This document shows, piece by piece, positions 36,641-49,911 of a stretch of 64,000 nt of DNA. Under the pieces are notes generated by a model, which worked only from the letters and a program-made list of their open reading frames with translations, searched no databases and was not told the DNA's origin. The DNA comes from Zeugodacus cucurbitae (taxonomy: Eukaryota; Arthropoda; Insecta; Diptera; Tephritidae), in NCBI RefSeq assembly GCF_028554725.1, contig NC_071671.1, positions 56,066,501-56,130,500 on the forward strand, written 5' to 3'. Numbering within the stretch: position 1 is the stretch's first letter; every line of letters begins with the position of its first letter. Position numbers and translations under genes: made by a program.

Positions 36641-38079
36641 TCAATTTAATGCAAAAGTAATGAGTTTCTTCTTACTAGACCATTATGTATAGATTATCAT
36701 ACCCATTAAATATTTTAAAATTAAAGTAAAGTAAAACGACAATTAAAAGAGTATTTTTGATGGAAAATTATAAAAAAAATCAAAAATAATATAAATAACT
36801 AGCTCAATGAGTGTATCCACAATAAAACCATAAAAAAATATTGTTATGAGTACTCTTAATTCTTTAAGTATATTTGATTAATCAATTTAATTGCAACAAT
36901 TAAATTTCACATACTCGTAAACAAATAAAGCAGATGAAACTTTCAAACAAGTTGCCTCTCAAACGTCAATCAAACTTTTATTGCCGCAATTAAAAGCAAT
37001 ATGAAATAATTTAAGCTTATAAACAAAAACAGCGGGCAATAAAATATTTTACACTACCATATATCTATTAATTTTTTAATATTTCGTAATCGAAATTTTG
37101 TATTTTTACTAAAACAAAAAAACATAGTTACTATATATTATTTTTATGAGAAATGCTTTTGTTTACTCAACACAATTAAATTATTTGAATTTTATTAGGT
37201 GCTTAAACATTTCAATATGGCAACATATGAATGGTGTGAATCTGTTTTGGCATTCCATTGCCTATGTCTGTATGTGAGAATGTGTGTAGGTGTGGGAGAA
37301 ATATTTGCAGGCGCAACCATGAAGTATGAATAGAGAAAGTGAGAAAATTATCTCTCAAGCAAATGCTTAACATTCCTTTCGAAATTGTTTAAGGAGGGGC
37401 AGCATTCGTAATAGACTTGAGAAGTATTACAAATCTTAATTAAATATTTTAATAATATTATTTAATTTTTTATATTTCCCAAAAGTTAATAATTCTGATT
37501 GTTATTTCACTTGAATTAATCAAAAATCCAAAATCAATTACTTCATTTGTTCACCACCTATAATACTGTCTCCATGATATCATCTATGAATACAGTATTC
37601 AAGATCTTGAGGTTTCCGCTTAAATTGAAGTGAAACATGAACGCCTGTAAGAACAGATGGAAATGTGAATCGATTTGTGATCGCTTTGGTTTAAAAATAA
37701 TATGAGATGGCAATGGTGCCTAGGGAATCGTTTTTGCCTATGCGTGGTAAGAATTTTAGAAACCAGTGGTAAGATAATGGAACTAAAAAAATACAAAAAT
37801 TGGAATCTTGCGGTTAAAGTAGGCGTGGTTATGGGACGATTTGGAACGTTTACTTTATAATAGAGTAAACGTATTGATGAAATATTCGCCAATTAAGGTG
37901 ATAAGCCACTGCGTTTCATCGAAGAAGCTTTGCATTTTTATGATTGTATGAAAAAAAGATTCGTTATTGTTTTGTCGAAAAAAAGACCTTTTTTCATGAT
38001 TTTTTTTAGAAAACATTTTTGCTGTAGGTTTATTATATGAAGGTACAACCTTTGAAGGATACTTAAAAAAAGTTTTATC
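36641..38079. other. Spacer, little recognised
   Basis: AT-rich. A short patch at about 37815-37850 (GTAGGCGTGGTTATGGGACG) resembles the family X body, and a GTTTACT/AGTAAAC hairpin follows. Too short to call. Confidence 0.4.
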
Positions 38080-38145
38080 GAAAAATAGCGAGGAATAACG
38101 GATTTATCGTCGATCTCTGCAGGCACCTCGAAAAGAAGTATTTGT

Positions 38146-38449
38146 GCGGCGACCAGCCTACAGCATCACTGGATCATCCGAAACCAAAAATTCAAAATGC
38201 GTTCTTTAGTTTATTAGTTTATCTTTCAATTGACGTCGAGTTTTTTTTTTCAATTTTTGATTTTTTTAATTCAAGGTACCATTTTCAAGACAAGATGACC
38301 TATTTGTTATTGTAAAATTGTTAGTAATTAAAATTTTTTGGAAAAACTCGACGTCATTCGAGAGCTATATATATATACATATATGTAGAATATTTGTACA
38401 AAATTTCAAAACGATCGATGCAGTCGTTTTTTCTGTAGGCTGGTCACCG
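38146..38449. repeat. Long foldback structure
   Basis: GGCGACCAGCCTACAG at about 38147 pairs with CTGTAGGCTGGTCACC at about 38434. Further in, GACGTCGAGTTTTT at about 38233 pairs with AAAAACTCGACGTC at about 38342. Two nested stems in the correct order imply a foldback of about 300 bp. Confidence 0.55.
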
Positions 38450-38599
38450 ACTTTAAAAGTGACATATTTGGAAAAATCGATTCAAAGTTTTGTACACTCA
38501 GCGCAGGTAGCTGGAGGTACCTTTATTCAACCTGCTGTAACTCCGTTAGTTTTTCTCCGAATGACCTACAACTTTAACACAGTATTCTTGAGATGTTGA

Positions 38600-38945
38600 T
38601 GGTTCAGAAAAAAATTAAAAAAATGGAAAAAAGTTGTCAAACCTTACAAATTTTTTTATACCAATTAACTGTTGATTTTTTCCCGAAAATCTAGAAAAAA
38701 ATTCAGAGGCCGCCATTTTGTTAATTTTTATAAAAAAAAAAAAACAAAAAATATATTTTATCCGATAGTTTTTAGATGAATCTCCAAGGACTTCTGGGAA
38801 TTATAATTTTTTTGTTTACAAATTTTCGTGACTTCAAGGTGTAATAATGCCATATTATCACTTGTATAAAATAACATGGTTTAATAGCTCAAAAATACTG
38901 AAAATTGTCAAGTTTTCGTGTCTCTGACTACCCCCAACCCCTTAA
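38600..38945 (-). mobile_element. Family B element, copy 2 (partial, inverted)
   Basis: Mirrors copy 1: CCGCCATTTTGTTAATTTT near 38712, then TTTTCGTGACTTCAAGG. It ends TCTGACTACCCCCAACCCCT followed by TAA at 38945. The matching GGGGTTAGGGGTAGTC end on the other side was not found; the foldback at 38146-38449 occupies that place. Confidence 0.65.
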
Positions 38946-39987
38946 ACAAAACACAGTCTACTCTTAGAAAAACATTTGCAAGTAAATTACAAAAAAATAA
39001 TAATATTTAAAGGCCTACTTTATCTAAAAATATTTACCATAAATTTTTTTTTTTTAACTTGGTTATGGAAAGTATATTTACAGATCTTCTGGGAAAAAAA
39101 ATTAATGAAACAAATACATATGTTGCATATACACAGACACAGCTTACTTGCACCGTGGCGTTTATGGAAAAAGTTGTGAGAACGACTTCCAACACATAGC
39201 GGTACATTTCAGCTTACATGTGTCGGTGGTGTTTTGAAAATAAATTTTCCTCGGAACAACTTTTACACACACAAAATGCACATTAAATACATTGCACGTA
39301 AAATAGTAGAAAAGTTGGTTGCTTATTTACCGATAAATATGTACATACAGGCCATACATACTGATACTAAACATATGCAAGTTGCTTTACAGCTTGCAGA
39401 GCTTTTATGCGAGTTCGTATAGTTTTATTTAAGTTCAACATCTACTAGGTCGTGCAATTTAAAAGCTTCTTAAAGCGAAATCATATAAATTGAATTATTT
39501 CAAGTCCAGTAACGAAATGAGGGATTTCACATCATATTTGAACCGCAATAAATGCTTCGAACTGTCTACGCTGAAATGGCTTTGAAATTGTATCGCTTAA
39601 CGAAATTTCGTATATTCCATAGATACTACAACAACTTCGAGTTTTCGAACTTTTAGATTCATATATGTGGACGCTTGTTATTGCAGCATGTTCGTGTCAG
39701 AGTTGAAAGTGTCGTATTTATTATGGTGTTTTTAAGTGTTGCGCCATGAAATTTAAGCTCAGTCGCTCAAATGCCCGCACGAGGATATTGACATGCTGCA
39801 CCAATTTTGATTATTCTCATAAAATGTGGCTGTTACCAACTGTGCGTATGTGTGTATGTGTGTGTAAATAAATTTGCTTGTTTGTTTAGTGTCAGAAGAA
39901 ATTTGTGGAAATTTGCATAAATATGGCAAGCTGATATGTTGACTGAGAGAAATTTCTCATACATTATATTAAGGTGATCCTTTCTCT
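38946..39987. other. Spacer, nothing recognised
   Basis: AT-rich, with a TG microsatellite near 39843-39865. Confidence 0.55.
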
Positions 39988-40398
39988 TAAATTAAAATTA
40001 AAATTGAAATTAAAATTAAAATTAAAATTAAAATTAAAATTAAAATTAAAATTAAAATTAAAATTAAAATTAAAATTAAAATTAAAATTAAAATTAAAAT
40101 TAAAATTAAAATTAAAATTAAAATTAAAATTAAAATTAAAATTAAAATTAAAATTAAAATTAAAATTAAAATTAAAATTAAAATTAAAATTAAAATTAAA
40201 ATTAAAATTAAAATTAAAATTAAAATTAAAATTAAAATTAAAATTAAAATTAAAATTAAAATTAAAATTAAAATTAAAATTAAAATTAAAATTAAAATTA
40301 AAATTAAAATTAAAATTAAAATTAAAATTAAAATTAAAATTAAAATTAAAATTAAAATTAAAATTAAAATTAAAATTAAAATTAAAATTAAAATTAAC
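39988..40398. repeat. Hexamer array (ATTAAA)n, about 68 units
   Basis: Almost perfectly uniform 6-bp tandem repeat of about 410 bp; one G variant sits near the left edge (AAATTGAAATT at about 40001). Because 6 is divisible by 3, every frame lacking the TAA phase stays open, giving meaningless Leu-Lys and Leu-Ile translations on the two strands. Confidence 0.98.
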
Positions 40399-42202
40399 TT
40401 AAACACTTAAACTTTGTCTTCTACTTTGCCTCAAACATCTAAAGCCCACCCTAATTTACACCATATATGCTTAAAGAAAGAATGTTTTGCTCAATGTATG
40501 CAAATTAGTCATCAATTGTAGCTGTGCAAAAACAAATGCGTATTTAGATACATATATAGCTTATTATTTACGCTTCATACATACATACAAACGTGCACTT
40601 ATCTTATCTGTACCAAGTTTCTTACATTATTTTTAACTTCGCTTGCCATACACTATATGAAATTTTATGCTCATGCGTACATACATACCTACTTATGTAA
40701 ATGAGTCTGTATTTTATTGCACTGTCAATCTGCAACTTGTCAGTCGGCGTTTGACAGCAGTGTTGAGTGCTTTAAACCTAACGAAGATGATATAAGAAGC
40801 ATCAGCTACAGTGTGAATATGAGAAAAATATATGTGTAAGTACTCATATGGATGCTTATATGCTGCGCTATGTGTTGAAACGCGTGATTGACGCATATTG
40901 TGTCACAGTTGCAAAGGACATATTCATATTATTGCGGCGTAAGTAATATGCCTCGAGCAGATTTTTATATTGAATTTCTCTTCTTTGCGTGTTTGTTCGT
41001 TAAAAATATGCTTTCAATCGCGGTTTCTTTTCTCATTTGTGCACACGCCTAATTTTATGCTTCACATTTTGACATATTTGACTTTATTATCAATTACAAT
41101 TTGTGTCTACCTTTTACGAATTCCTTAATCTGCTTTTAAACCACATTCATATAAATATATATATATGTATATTGGGGTTTAACTTTGTGTTAATCATGTA
41201 AGATTAGCAAGTGTCATTAAATACCTCATTAGCAATTAATTTAAGCGGGTTTTGAAACGGTCTGGGCTTTTAAGTGACACTTGTATAAAGGTGAATGAGT
41301 TTATGGGTCTTAAATTATGTTATATTTACTTACTTTAATAAATTCTTCTTAGTTCATAGGCCTTTTTCTTCTACATGTAAGAAAGTTTCTTGTACCATCC
41401 AACTCACTGCCTTTGCTGATAAATTTTTATGAAACTAATTTTAGAAATCTCAATAATATTTTAAAAAGATTTCTGGTCCCAATAATGCAGATAGCTTGAA
41501 AAATCTTATAAACGAACTTTGGTCGCTGAACTATTATTATTCATGAAACAGCGGAATGATATGGTAACCGGTAGAATAATTCGAGCCGGCAACCAGTTGG
41601 AAACGATAGCTAGTTCGAATAGAACCAGTTCGATTTTAGTTATAAACTAGTATAGTACTGACTATTCTAAGTTCGGGAATTTGTTAAATAAAATTGCCCT
41701 TCAAAACTCTAGGAACACAATAGATTCTAATTAACTTAGAAAAATATATCAGAGAGATATATGTATAAGCGAAGTATGGAAGTTGAGGCAACTTATAATC
41801 CATTTTTTGATCAAAAATACTTTTACTAAAAATAATCTTACTAGTCTAGTTTTGACTACAATATTGTAGATTACTTATTGTAAAACTGTGGTCTGACAAT
41901 TGTGGAACATAATATAGTTTCATACTAGTTTTCGTGGGGTACGATCTCAAACCTATTAATATACCGAAGATAATAATATCTACGAACATCGAAACCTTGA
42001 AGAATCATGCCAAAGAAACTGTTTATTAGATCAAATAGTTACTGGATAATATCTGATTCAATCAATTCAATCCTTAAGGTTTCAAAATTCTTTAAAGAGA
42101 GATAAGATCCATACAAGTCTTTGTTAATCTTATTAAAATATTTTTTAAAACCTCATCTAGACGAAGCTTAAAATAAAAAAGCTTTTAAAAAATTTTGTGT
42201 AC
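40399..42202. other. Spacer, nothing recognised
   Basis: AT-rich with AT/ATAC microsatellites. No coding signal. Confidence 0.55.
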
Positions 42203-42716
42203 TAAGGGGTTACATAGGTTTCATGGGTTCAAAAAATAGATTTTTTTGGCTTATTAATTGCTACAACATCTCAAGAATATTATTCCAAATTTTCAAGTCG
42301 ATCCGAATAATAGTTTCGGAGATACAGCCTTTGGAAGGTGTACGCTCCAGGTATTATTGTTACTCAAAACTTTAAACCCGTTTTTCTCGGAACCGTGTTT
42401 TCAAAATCGGTTGTTAAATGCTCTCGGAAACCACTCAACCGATCTTGATGAAATTTTGCATAGGTGTTCGAGATACAATTTACTCGTGTTTGGATAAAGG
42501 ATTTTTTTACAACTATCTACAAAAAAATAAAATGTCAAGCAAATTTGAAATTTGAATTTTTTTTTAAATGTCTGCCAAAATTCCAATTTTTATTTTTTTG
42601 TCTTTCCTTCGTTCAAGCACGAGTTTATGGTCTTAACTAAAACACTTATTTTTGTTTCTCATATTAGATGATCCTGTCAGGAGTTATGCTGACAATGCCC
42701 GACAAACCCATGTAAC
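42203..42716 (+). mobile_element. Family C non-autonomous element, copy 1
   Basis: Starts TAAGGGGTTACATAGG with ATGGGTTC just inside, and ends ACCCATGTAACC at about 42710. The ends are inverted (AAGGGGTTNCATGGGTT-like in the best copies). Interior landmarks are AAGTCGATCCGAATAATAG, CGTTTTTCTCGGAACCG and ATCCTGTCAGGAGTTATGCT. No protein-like ORF. Confidence 0.65.
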
Positions 42717-44056
42717 CGTATATGGAAACCACTAGACAAGTTTGATTCCTTGAGATTATTTCTAGTTGCCAATAATAAGACGACTTTAATACCGTTTTGG
42801 GCGATGAGGAACACGTCGCCAAATAGAAGAATACCATTAACCTAACTTAGAATATTTGAATAACGAACTTTATCAGAAAAACTTTATATAAGTACATATT
42901 AATTTTTTCAGATAAAAAACAAATCAGTTGATCGCTGATGTTGTAGCTAATAAATTACGGATTATTTACACCCTTCTGCACACTTCTCTTCGACTTAATG
43001 CATTGCACTTATTTATACATTTTTATTTTATTTTTTCTGCTGTTCTATCCGCTACTGTGTGTCACACTCTATATAAATGAATTCAATTTGTTATGCCAAT
43101 TCAATATTCGGTATGTCTGCTATTTTGATCATTTAATGGATACATTTTTATTTACTTTGCTACGGTTGGCTAAATGGAATCTAATCATGAGTGCTTGAGT
43201 GCGCACATTGCAGCCATGTGAGCGCTAAATATAATATATAGAAATAAATTTATTATTCAGGTAATACGCGATGCTTTCTACAGATACAAAAAGGCAACAA
43301 CAATAAATAAATTGAATAATCTCACAGTAAATTGCTCTTTTCTGTGATTGTATACCTACACAAATGTGCGGACACACATGTGGCAGGCAAGTTCGTATGG
43401 TTTCTATGAGAGATAGGCGCTAGTATTGAATACATAAGCTTTGTCGTTAGACCTAACTTATGCAAAAGACACGCACAATGAACCCAAAAACGATTGTTAT
43501 GAAGGAAAGCATCCAGAAAAGCCTCAATTTGATTTTGGGCGTCTCTAAAATGAATGCGATCTAGATAACTAAATAATACTCTAAAGGTGTAGCGAAAGCT
43601 CTGCGCCTAGTGGTTGCCGTGCGAATTCACAATGAATTCATCGTCTCACAATTAAATGACAGTCTGGCAGACAGGCACTTATTTCCATAGGACAAGAAAG
43701 TAGTCGTTAAAAAAGAATCGAGAACAGAGACCTATTTCGAAGAAAAATTGGAGTACAATATAATAAAAAAAATGTCTAAGAGTCAAAATATCACTCATAT
43801 CGATACTGATCTTTAAGACCTTTGTATTCCAAATCCATAGAGGTCTATACAGTACAAAAAGGGTCCAATTGTAACACAGAAACCTAGAAGCTGCTCTGGA
43901 TATCTTTTAACTAATTGAGATGTACGGATATGGCATGAGACAACATAGTTAAATAACTGCCACCTCTATCGAGGCCATTCTATTCATCTATTCTATTGAC
44001 CATTGCTTGGACACCCTATATTCTTTCTTTAAACTGGAAGCAACTTTAAATAATAA
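42717..44056. other. Spacer, nothing recognised
   Basis: AT-rich. A slightly coding-like patch at 43440-43700 has no motif I can name. Confidence 0.45.
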
Positions 44057-45155
44057 CAAGTAAGGAAGGGCTAAGTTCGGGTGCAACCGAACATTTTATA
44101 CTCTCGCAATTTATTTATTTAACTTTATTTGTATTATATAATAGTTACACAATTTGACCCGCATATTCGTCATATATATTGTATAAAGTCCACTGAAAGT
44201 TGGAAAGCATAATATTTGGTTAGAAGCACCGAGGTCCTCGTGTTCGATATATGGGGCCTTAAAACCTATGGTCCGATTTCGGCGATTTTTAGAATGGGGC
44301 TGCCACACTATTAACATAGTATTTGTGCAAAGTTCTGCACCGATATCTTCAGTAGTGCTTACTTTATATATTGTAAAGTAAACGGTTCAGATCGACTTTA
44401 AAGTTCTGGTATATAGGAAGTAGGCGTGGTGGTGAAGCGATTTGGCCTATTTTCACAACAAATCATTGGGGGGGGGGGGGAAACTATTACAAACCAAATT
44501 TCATTGAAATCGGGCGAGTAGTTCTTGAGATATGGTTTTTGACCCATAAGTGGGCAATACCACGCCCATTTTCCATTTTGGAAAACAAAACTGAGTGCAG
44601 CTTCCATCTGTCATTTCTTATGTGAAACTTAGTGTTTCTGGCGTTTTTCGTTAGTGAGTTAACCCACTTTTAGTAGTTTTCAACATAACCTTTGTATGGG
44701 AGGTAGGTTATGATTTTCTCCATTTTTGGACTGTGTAAGGTAGTACCTAAAAGAAATGACTCTAGAAAGTTTCCTTGATTTGCGAGATATGTACAAAGAA
44801 CTTAGTAGGGGGCGGGGCCACGCCCACTTCCCCAAAAAAATTACATCCAAAATGCCCCTTCATAGTGTGATCCTACATACCAAAATTTATCATTCATAGT
44901 GTTTTCGGTTTTCGCCATTTTGTGGGCGTGGCAGTGGTCCGATTATGCCCATTTTCGAACTTAACTTTCTTATGGTGCCAAGAAATACGTCTTCCAAGTT
45001 TCATCAAGATATCTCAATTTTTACTTAAGTTACAGCTTGCACGGACGGATTTGAACTTTTCTCGTCACCCTGATCATTTTTATATATATAACCCTATATC
45101 TAACTCGTTTAGTTTTAGGACTTACAACCAACCGTTATGTGGACAAAACTATATA
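44057..45155 (+). mobile_element. Family X repeat, copy 6
   Basis: Begins AAGTAAGGAAGGGCTAAG, GTTCGGGTGCAACCGAAC, TTTTATACTCTCGCAATT. It follows the family body to AACCGTTATGTGGACAAAAC at about 45150, then stops before the terminal hairpin. A run of 13 G at 44468-44480 interrupts the body. Internal landmark: GGGGCGGGGCCACGCCCACT near 44810. Confidence 0.85.
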
Positions 45156-46356
45156 TAGCTATTCCCATAAGATTAACCCATAAGAGGTGGAGACTGCCAA
45201 TATCTCACACTTGGTGAAATTTTGAAGAGGAAAACATAACATTTCTCTAATACATCCGTGCCACTAACTAGACTAACACTACCTCTTCTTCTTCATAAGA
45301 GCCTGTCATTATGACATTTTGGCAGAAATCAAATCAGCAGCGAGCGTAAATGATTGAGACTAGGCCGCCTGTCTGTTTGTGCTCAACATGTCATAATGTC
45401 GTCACAGCACAGATATGCCAGTCACTAGCATGCTTGAAGCCCTCAGTACACTTAAATCTGCTGAGGACATGCCGCGTTGAAAACTAACCGCAACACGAAA
45501 CTTGTTAGTGCTTAGTGCTAACGAAGCGAGTAAAAAATCATTTTTTTCGAAACTTATGAAATCTTCCGACTCGAAATCGCCAAACGCCGTGGAAATAACC
45601 TTCTAAATTTTGTGTACTTTTTCACTCACCAGTTGTTGAACTGATTTTTGCGCTTTTTCTGACTTTCGACAGTCCCACATGGGCGTTCTGCGTCAAATAA
45701 ACATTTGCTTCTAATGCCACGAGAAAATTCTTAAAATTTTTGGCAAAATAACGGGAAGAAGGGAATATTTTTTGCTTTTTTTTGCAAACAAGTTGTGTGT
45801 TCTTTTTTTCTAACGCCTCGTTGCCATTTGACACTTTGACAGGCGTGCCACAAACACGTGGCAATGCATGCTGCTGTGCAACAAAGTTGCATTCACTATG
45901 AGGAAACGTATCTACACCAAATGTCGGACCACACAAACTTGACTAAATAACGGCGAGTATATGGAGGTGTGATTTCAATTTTCTTACTATTGTATAGTCT
46001 AGATCGAAATTTTGAAGAAGTGAGGTTAGAAATTGAATGTGTTACAGAGATATTATAAGATGGTCATTGTTTTTCTCTATTGAATGTATATAAAATTTTA
46101 CAAAATAAGTGCAACTAGAAAACAGCTTAAAGTTCAAATGTCTTCCATAACCATCATCATGTTGAGTTCCTAAAATAGGTTCCATTATACATCTTGCTGT
46201 CTTGGTTTATAATCTGTTGTAGTACGACCCTCTTTCAATTTCATTTGAATACATAAGAGTATAAATGACATTCCGAAGGTCACTTGTAGGAAGAAATGCC
46301 GTTTGCTATAACTTTTTGATGTCTTTCAATCTCAGTGTTCCTTCTATTGTACCCTT
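45156..46356. other. Spacer, nothing recognised
   Basis: No gene-like signal. The 104-codon minus-strand frame at 45622-45936 is unsupported. Confidence 0.5.
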
Positions 46357-46650
46357 AAGGGGATACATGGGTTGCACGACTAATTAATTTCCGAATCCGA
46401 ATAATAGTTTTGGATATACATTCTGAAATAGTTGCCTTCACAAGGTTGTCTGGATTTCTAGAGTTTTTAAGGACTTGGCTGGCACTTAAATTTTTGGCAT
46501 TTCCACAAGGCCGTTAATGTAAATCTTGGAAAGACGAAATTAAAGTTTTGAAAGGTTATTTCCACAAATTTATTTTGTCAAATTATTTAAATATATTATC
46601 CACTTGCCAAAAATTCCAAAAATCTAAATTGTAAAACCCACCCTGGTACT
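46357..46650 (+). repeat. Family C fragment (copy 3, left half)
   Basis: Starts TTAAGGGGATACATGGGTTG, then CCGAATCCGAATAATAGTTT and TACATTCTGAAATAGTTG, paralleling copy 1. It fades into unrelated DNA before the right end. Confidence 0.55.
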
Positions 46651-48536
46651 ACAATTATTTCAATATGATTAAAATATGTCGAACAAAAAAATATTTATTC
46701 ACTGGACTTTCAGAAATATTTCCCCTCAAGTACTGAATATTTAAAATAAACCGCTGTAAATGCGCTGTAAACACAGCTTGTCAAGTTATATGCGTGTCGA
46801 TAACACCGTTGGCCAAATTTATAAATATGCTACAGATGTCAATTCTTATGCGCCTGCAGTGAAATAAAATATGCAGTCGCATGAGAACTAGGGAATAAAT
46901 TTGGCAAGCAAATAGCTTTCAAATTAAATTATACATTTTATGCGCAACAAATGTTGCATAAGCATGCAATGTATATATACATATGTATATACACATGTGT
47001 ATATAATAATTTTTCGTTTCATTTTCCACCTGTAAAATCGTTGGCCTGCTTTGCCGGCCAGTTATGCGTGCGTATCAAAATAATTTGCGAAATGTCAAAA
47101 ATGTTGCTGTTCAGCCAAATCTAATTTGCTTAGTCGACATAGCGCTAAATATGTTGTAAACAACAAACGGCAAGTGGCAAAAAGTGTCAACGGCCGGCAC
47201 TAATTCGTTGTACATGACATTCCATTCGCACGCAATGCTTACTTGCACCGCCAATGCAAATGTATAATTATTATAAATGAGTCAGTTGTATGCATACAAA
47301 ATTATTATTAATAACTAATATAAAATTAGAAAAAATAAAAATAACAACTAATGAAAAATCACCGCCCATGCAACCGGGCATACCAGCCAACTCAGCTTAG
47401 AGTCAATAAGCCGGTGATGTCTATAAATTAACAACAGCGAGTGCCGCCTTATTGCTACCTTGCTGCTGTGTCTCTGCACCTCTCTGCCGTTGTCATAAAA
47501 TAAACATTTTTATTTGTTTTTGCAATCAATTTTACAGCAGCCGCCAACAACAATTTTTTTGTCCCCTGCTTTTGCTGGCTTTCGTTGCATGTTTGTTTGT
47601 ATGTTTGTATATTTGTAATTGCATTTGTTTGCTTAGTCGTTGTGTTTGTTCGCGGCATAACCGTTAGGGAAGCCATTATATTGGCATAAGTTACGATTTA
47701 TTTGCATTTAATAAATGATACGTATACGCCACGTTGGCTATGAAAGCGCGTTAAGTGCGGCGATGGCATAAATTCGTTGGGACATTGGTGCGGTTGAATG
47801 GATTTTGTTGAATAAAATGCAAATAAATTATATTTATGGTGTGCTATAGGTTCCTAGTACCAGATCGTGTGTAAGTATATACTTATGGGTATAAATGGAT
47901 TTCGATTGAAATAAAAAAAAAAAATATTTTAAATGTTTTCAAAGATAATTAGAAGCCTAATAAAGCCTTCATAATGTCTGATAATAGTTGTGTATTGGGG
48001 GAAATTTATTTATCTACCGATTGAGAAGGTTATGATTTCATCAACTTTAAGCAATCACAAATCAATTTGGGAAGGAATACCAGATATTATTAGATTTCTT
48101 TGGGGATCAATATTTAAACGTATCTAAAGTAATATAAAGGACAAGTGAATAGAATGGGTATAATAGACACCAGTTAATAGTTTTCGAACAAATTATCTAG
48201 ATAATATATTTCCCATAGTTCCTTGATGGAACTTAGGAACTAAAAATATTTTAGATAATAAATTGTTTAAATTTTTTTTCGATGGTAAGAACTAAAGAAA
48301 AGATTGCGCTTTTATTGATTTAAAAGTGTTGACCCAACTCGTGTTGTGTACATGATATTACATCGTCGAAATGCACAGAGGTTCGTAGCTACATCTCATT
48401 GGGCTTAAAAGCTTTGAAAAGCGATACAATTTTAATAGGACTATTAGCGTATAATGTTTTTAGTGGTTTAGAGAACTTTAGACTTTAAATGAAAGTTGTA
48501 AATATCTCAAAGAAATCGTTAAAAAATTTAAATTTT
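46651..48536. other. Spacer, nothing recognised
   Basis: AT-rich. A Cys-rich short frame near 47452 is low-complexity and unsupported. Confidence 0.5.
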
Positions 48537-49510
48537 TATATGGTGGATGCGATAAAGCCTCCCATCCGAGCTCCAATAGCTTCTGACGAGTCATCAACAA
48601 AGTGTGTGGTCTGGCGTTGTCCTGGTGGAACACTACACCCTTCCTGTTGCCCAAATTCTGGATGCTTCTGGTCGATCGCCTGCTTCAAGCGGTCGAGTTT
48701 TACGTATAGATGGAGAAATTAAGCGTCTGTCCATATGGGAGCAGCTTATAGTAGATGATTCCCTTCCAATCCCACGAAACACACAGCAAAAGCTTCCTAG
48801 CCGTCAACCCCGGCTTGGCCACTGTTTGGAACGATTCACCGGCCTTCGACCATCAACGTTTTCACTTGATATTGTCGTATGTGATCCATTTTTCGTCGCC
48901 AGTCACCATCCGCTTCAAAATGGGTCGAGTTCGTTCGTTCCGTTTCAGCAGCATATCGCAGGCGTTGATTCGGTCCAGAAGTTTTTTTTGCGTCAAATCA
49001 TGCGGCACCCAAACATCAAGCTGTTTTGTGTATACAGCCTTCTGCAGATGGTTTAAAAAAGTTTGGTGACTAACTCCCGTCTCCTGGGCGATGTCACGAG
49101 ATCCCACATGCCGGTCTAACGCGATATTTTCCATGATTTGATCGATATTCGTGGCCACAGGTCTTCCGCCAGCTGGCTTATTCATGTCGTGGGAGTCATT
49201 TTCACCCGCTCTGAATCGTCGAAACCATTCCTCCGCAGTTCGATCCCCCAAAACACCATTAATCTCACGGAACGTTTCTCTAATGGATTAGCCTTTAAAG
49301 GAGAAAAACTTTAAAATGGCGCGAATTTCGGCGTTAGTGGACTCCATGTTTAACTGTTGAACGCAATTTTCAAACCAATCATGCATAGCGTCGTTTTGTA
49401 GGTTATGTCAAGACCTTTCAAAGATGTATAGTATTGCCAGATACGAGCTCTGTAGCGCTTTATACATAGCCACGAAATTCAAAAAACAAAAAGGCGGAAG
49501 GGAGATATTT
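48537..49510 (-). pseudogene. Mellifera-type mariner, 3'-truncated transposase (M2)
   Basis: Start codon at 49347 (MESTNAEIRAILKF) with an in-frame TAA soon after (near 49290). An open stretch at 48862-49251 encodes DRTAEEWFRRFRAGEN, KPAGGRPVATN, GVSHQTFLNHLQKA, LLDRINACDMLLKRNE and VTGDEKWITYDN, the last holding the first catalytic Asp. Decayed C-terminal sequence continues to about 48540 (VFHQD-type motif near 48630) and stops just before the third catalytic Asp. The upstream untranslated part extends to about 49510. Frameshifts and truncation make it inactive. In mariner this N-terminal part carries the helix-turn-helix DNA-binding region. Confidence 0.88.
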
Positions 49511-49911
49511 GACAACTTAATATATTATATCAATCAATTATATCAAATGCACAAATGATTTGCCTTCCTTCGTGGAAAAAACCTTATCTATATTTGTATC
49601 TTTTGATGCAAATTAATAGACCTTTTCTGGCTCTACTCTTAATATTTTGGCTTATTAATATTTGTTTTACTTATTTCTATTTTTAGAAGGCTTCAACATA
49701 GCATAATACTAGCTTATAGATCTGTTACATTTAAACAACGAGTCTAGTTAAGGTAATATGAGGGTTTTGTTTTTAGTTTCACATAAATGATATATTTCAA
49801 TTAAGGTTTTGAAATACTTCAAGTTAACTTGAATGAGTTTTTGACTTATTTTGTGATCGGAGAATAAATTCATCAAAATTGTTCCTTGATAGTAAAATTT
49901 TAAATTTTGTA
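49511..49911. other. Spacer, nothing recognised
   Basis: AT-rich, no motif. Confidence 0.5.

Noticed and set aside
39974..40406. ORFs of about 140 codons on both strands (Leu-Lys and Leu-Ile repeats)
   Set aside because: Pure translation of the ATTAAA hexamer array; not a protein.
48604..49069. Plus-strand ORFs of 104-150 codons
   Set aside because: Antisense shadows of mariner copy M2; the similar frames at 61984-62368 are the shadow of M3.
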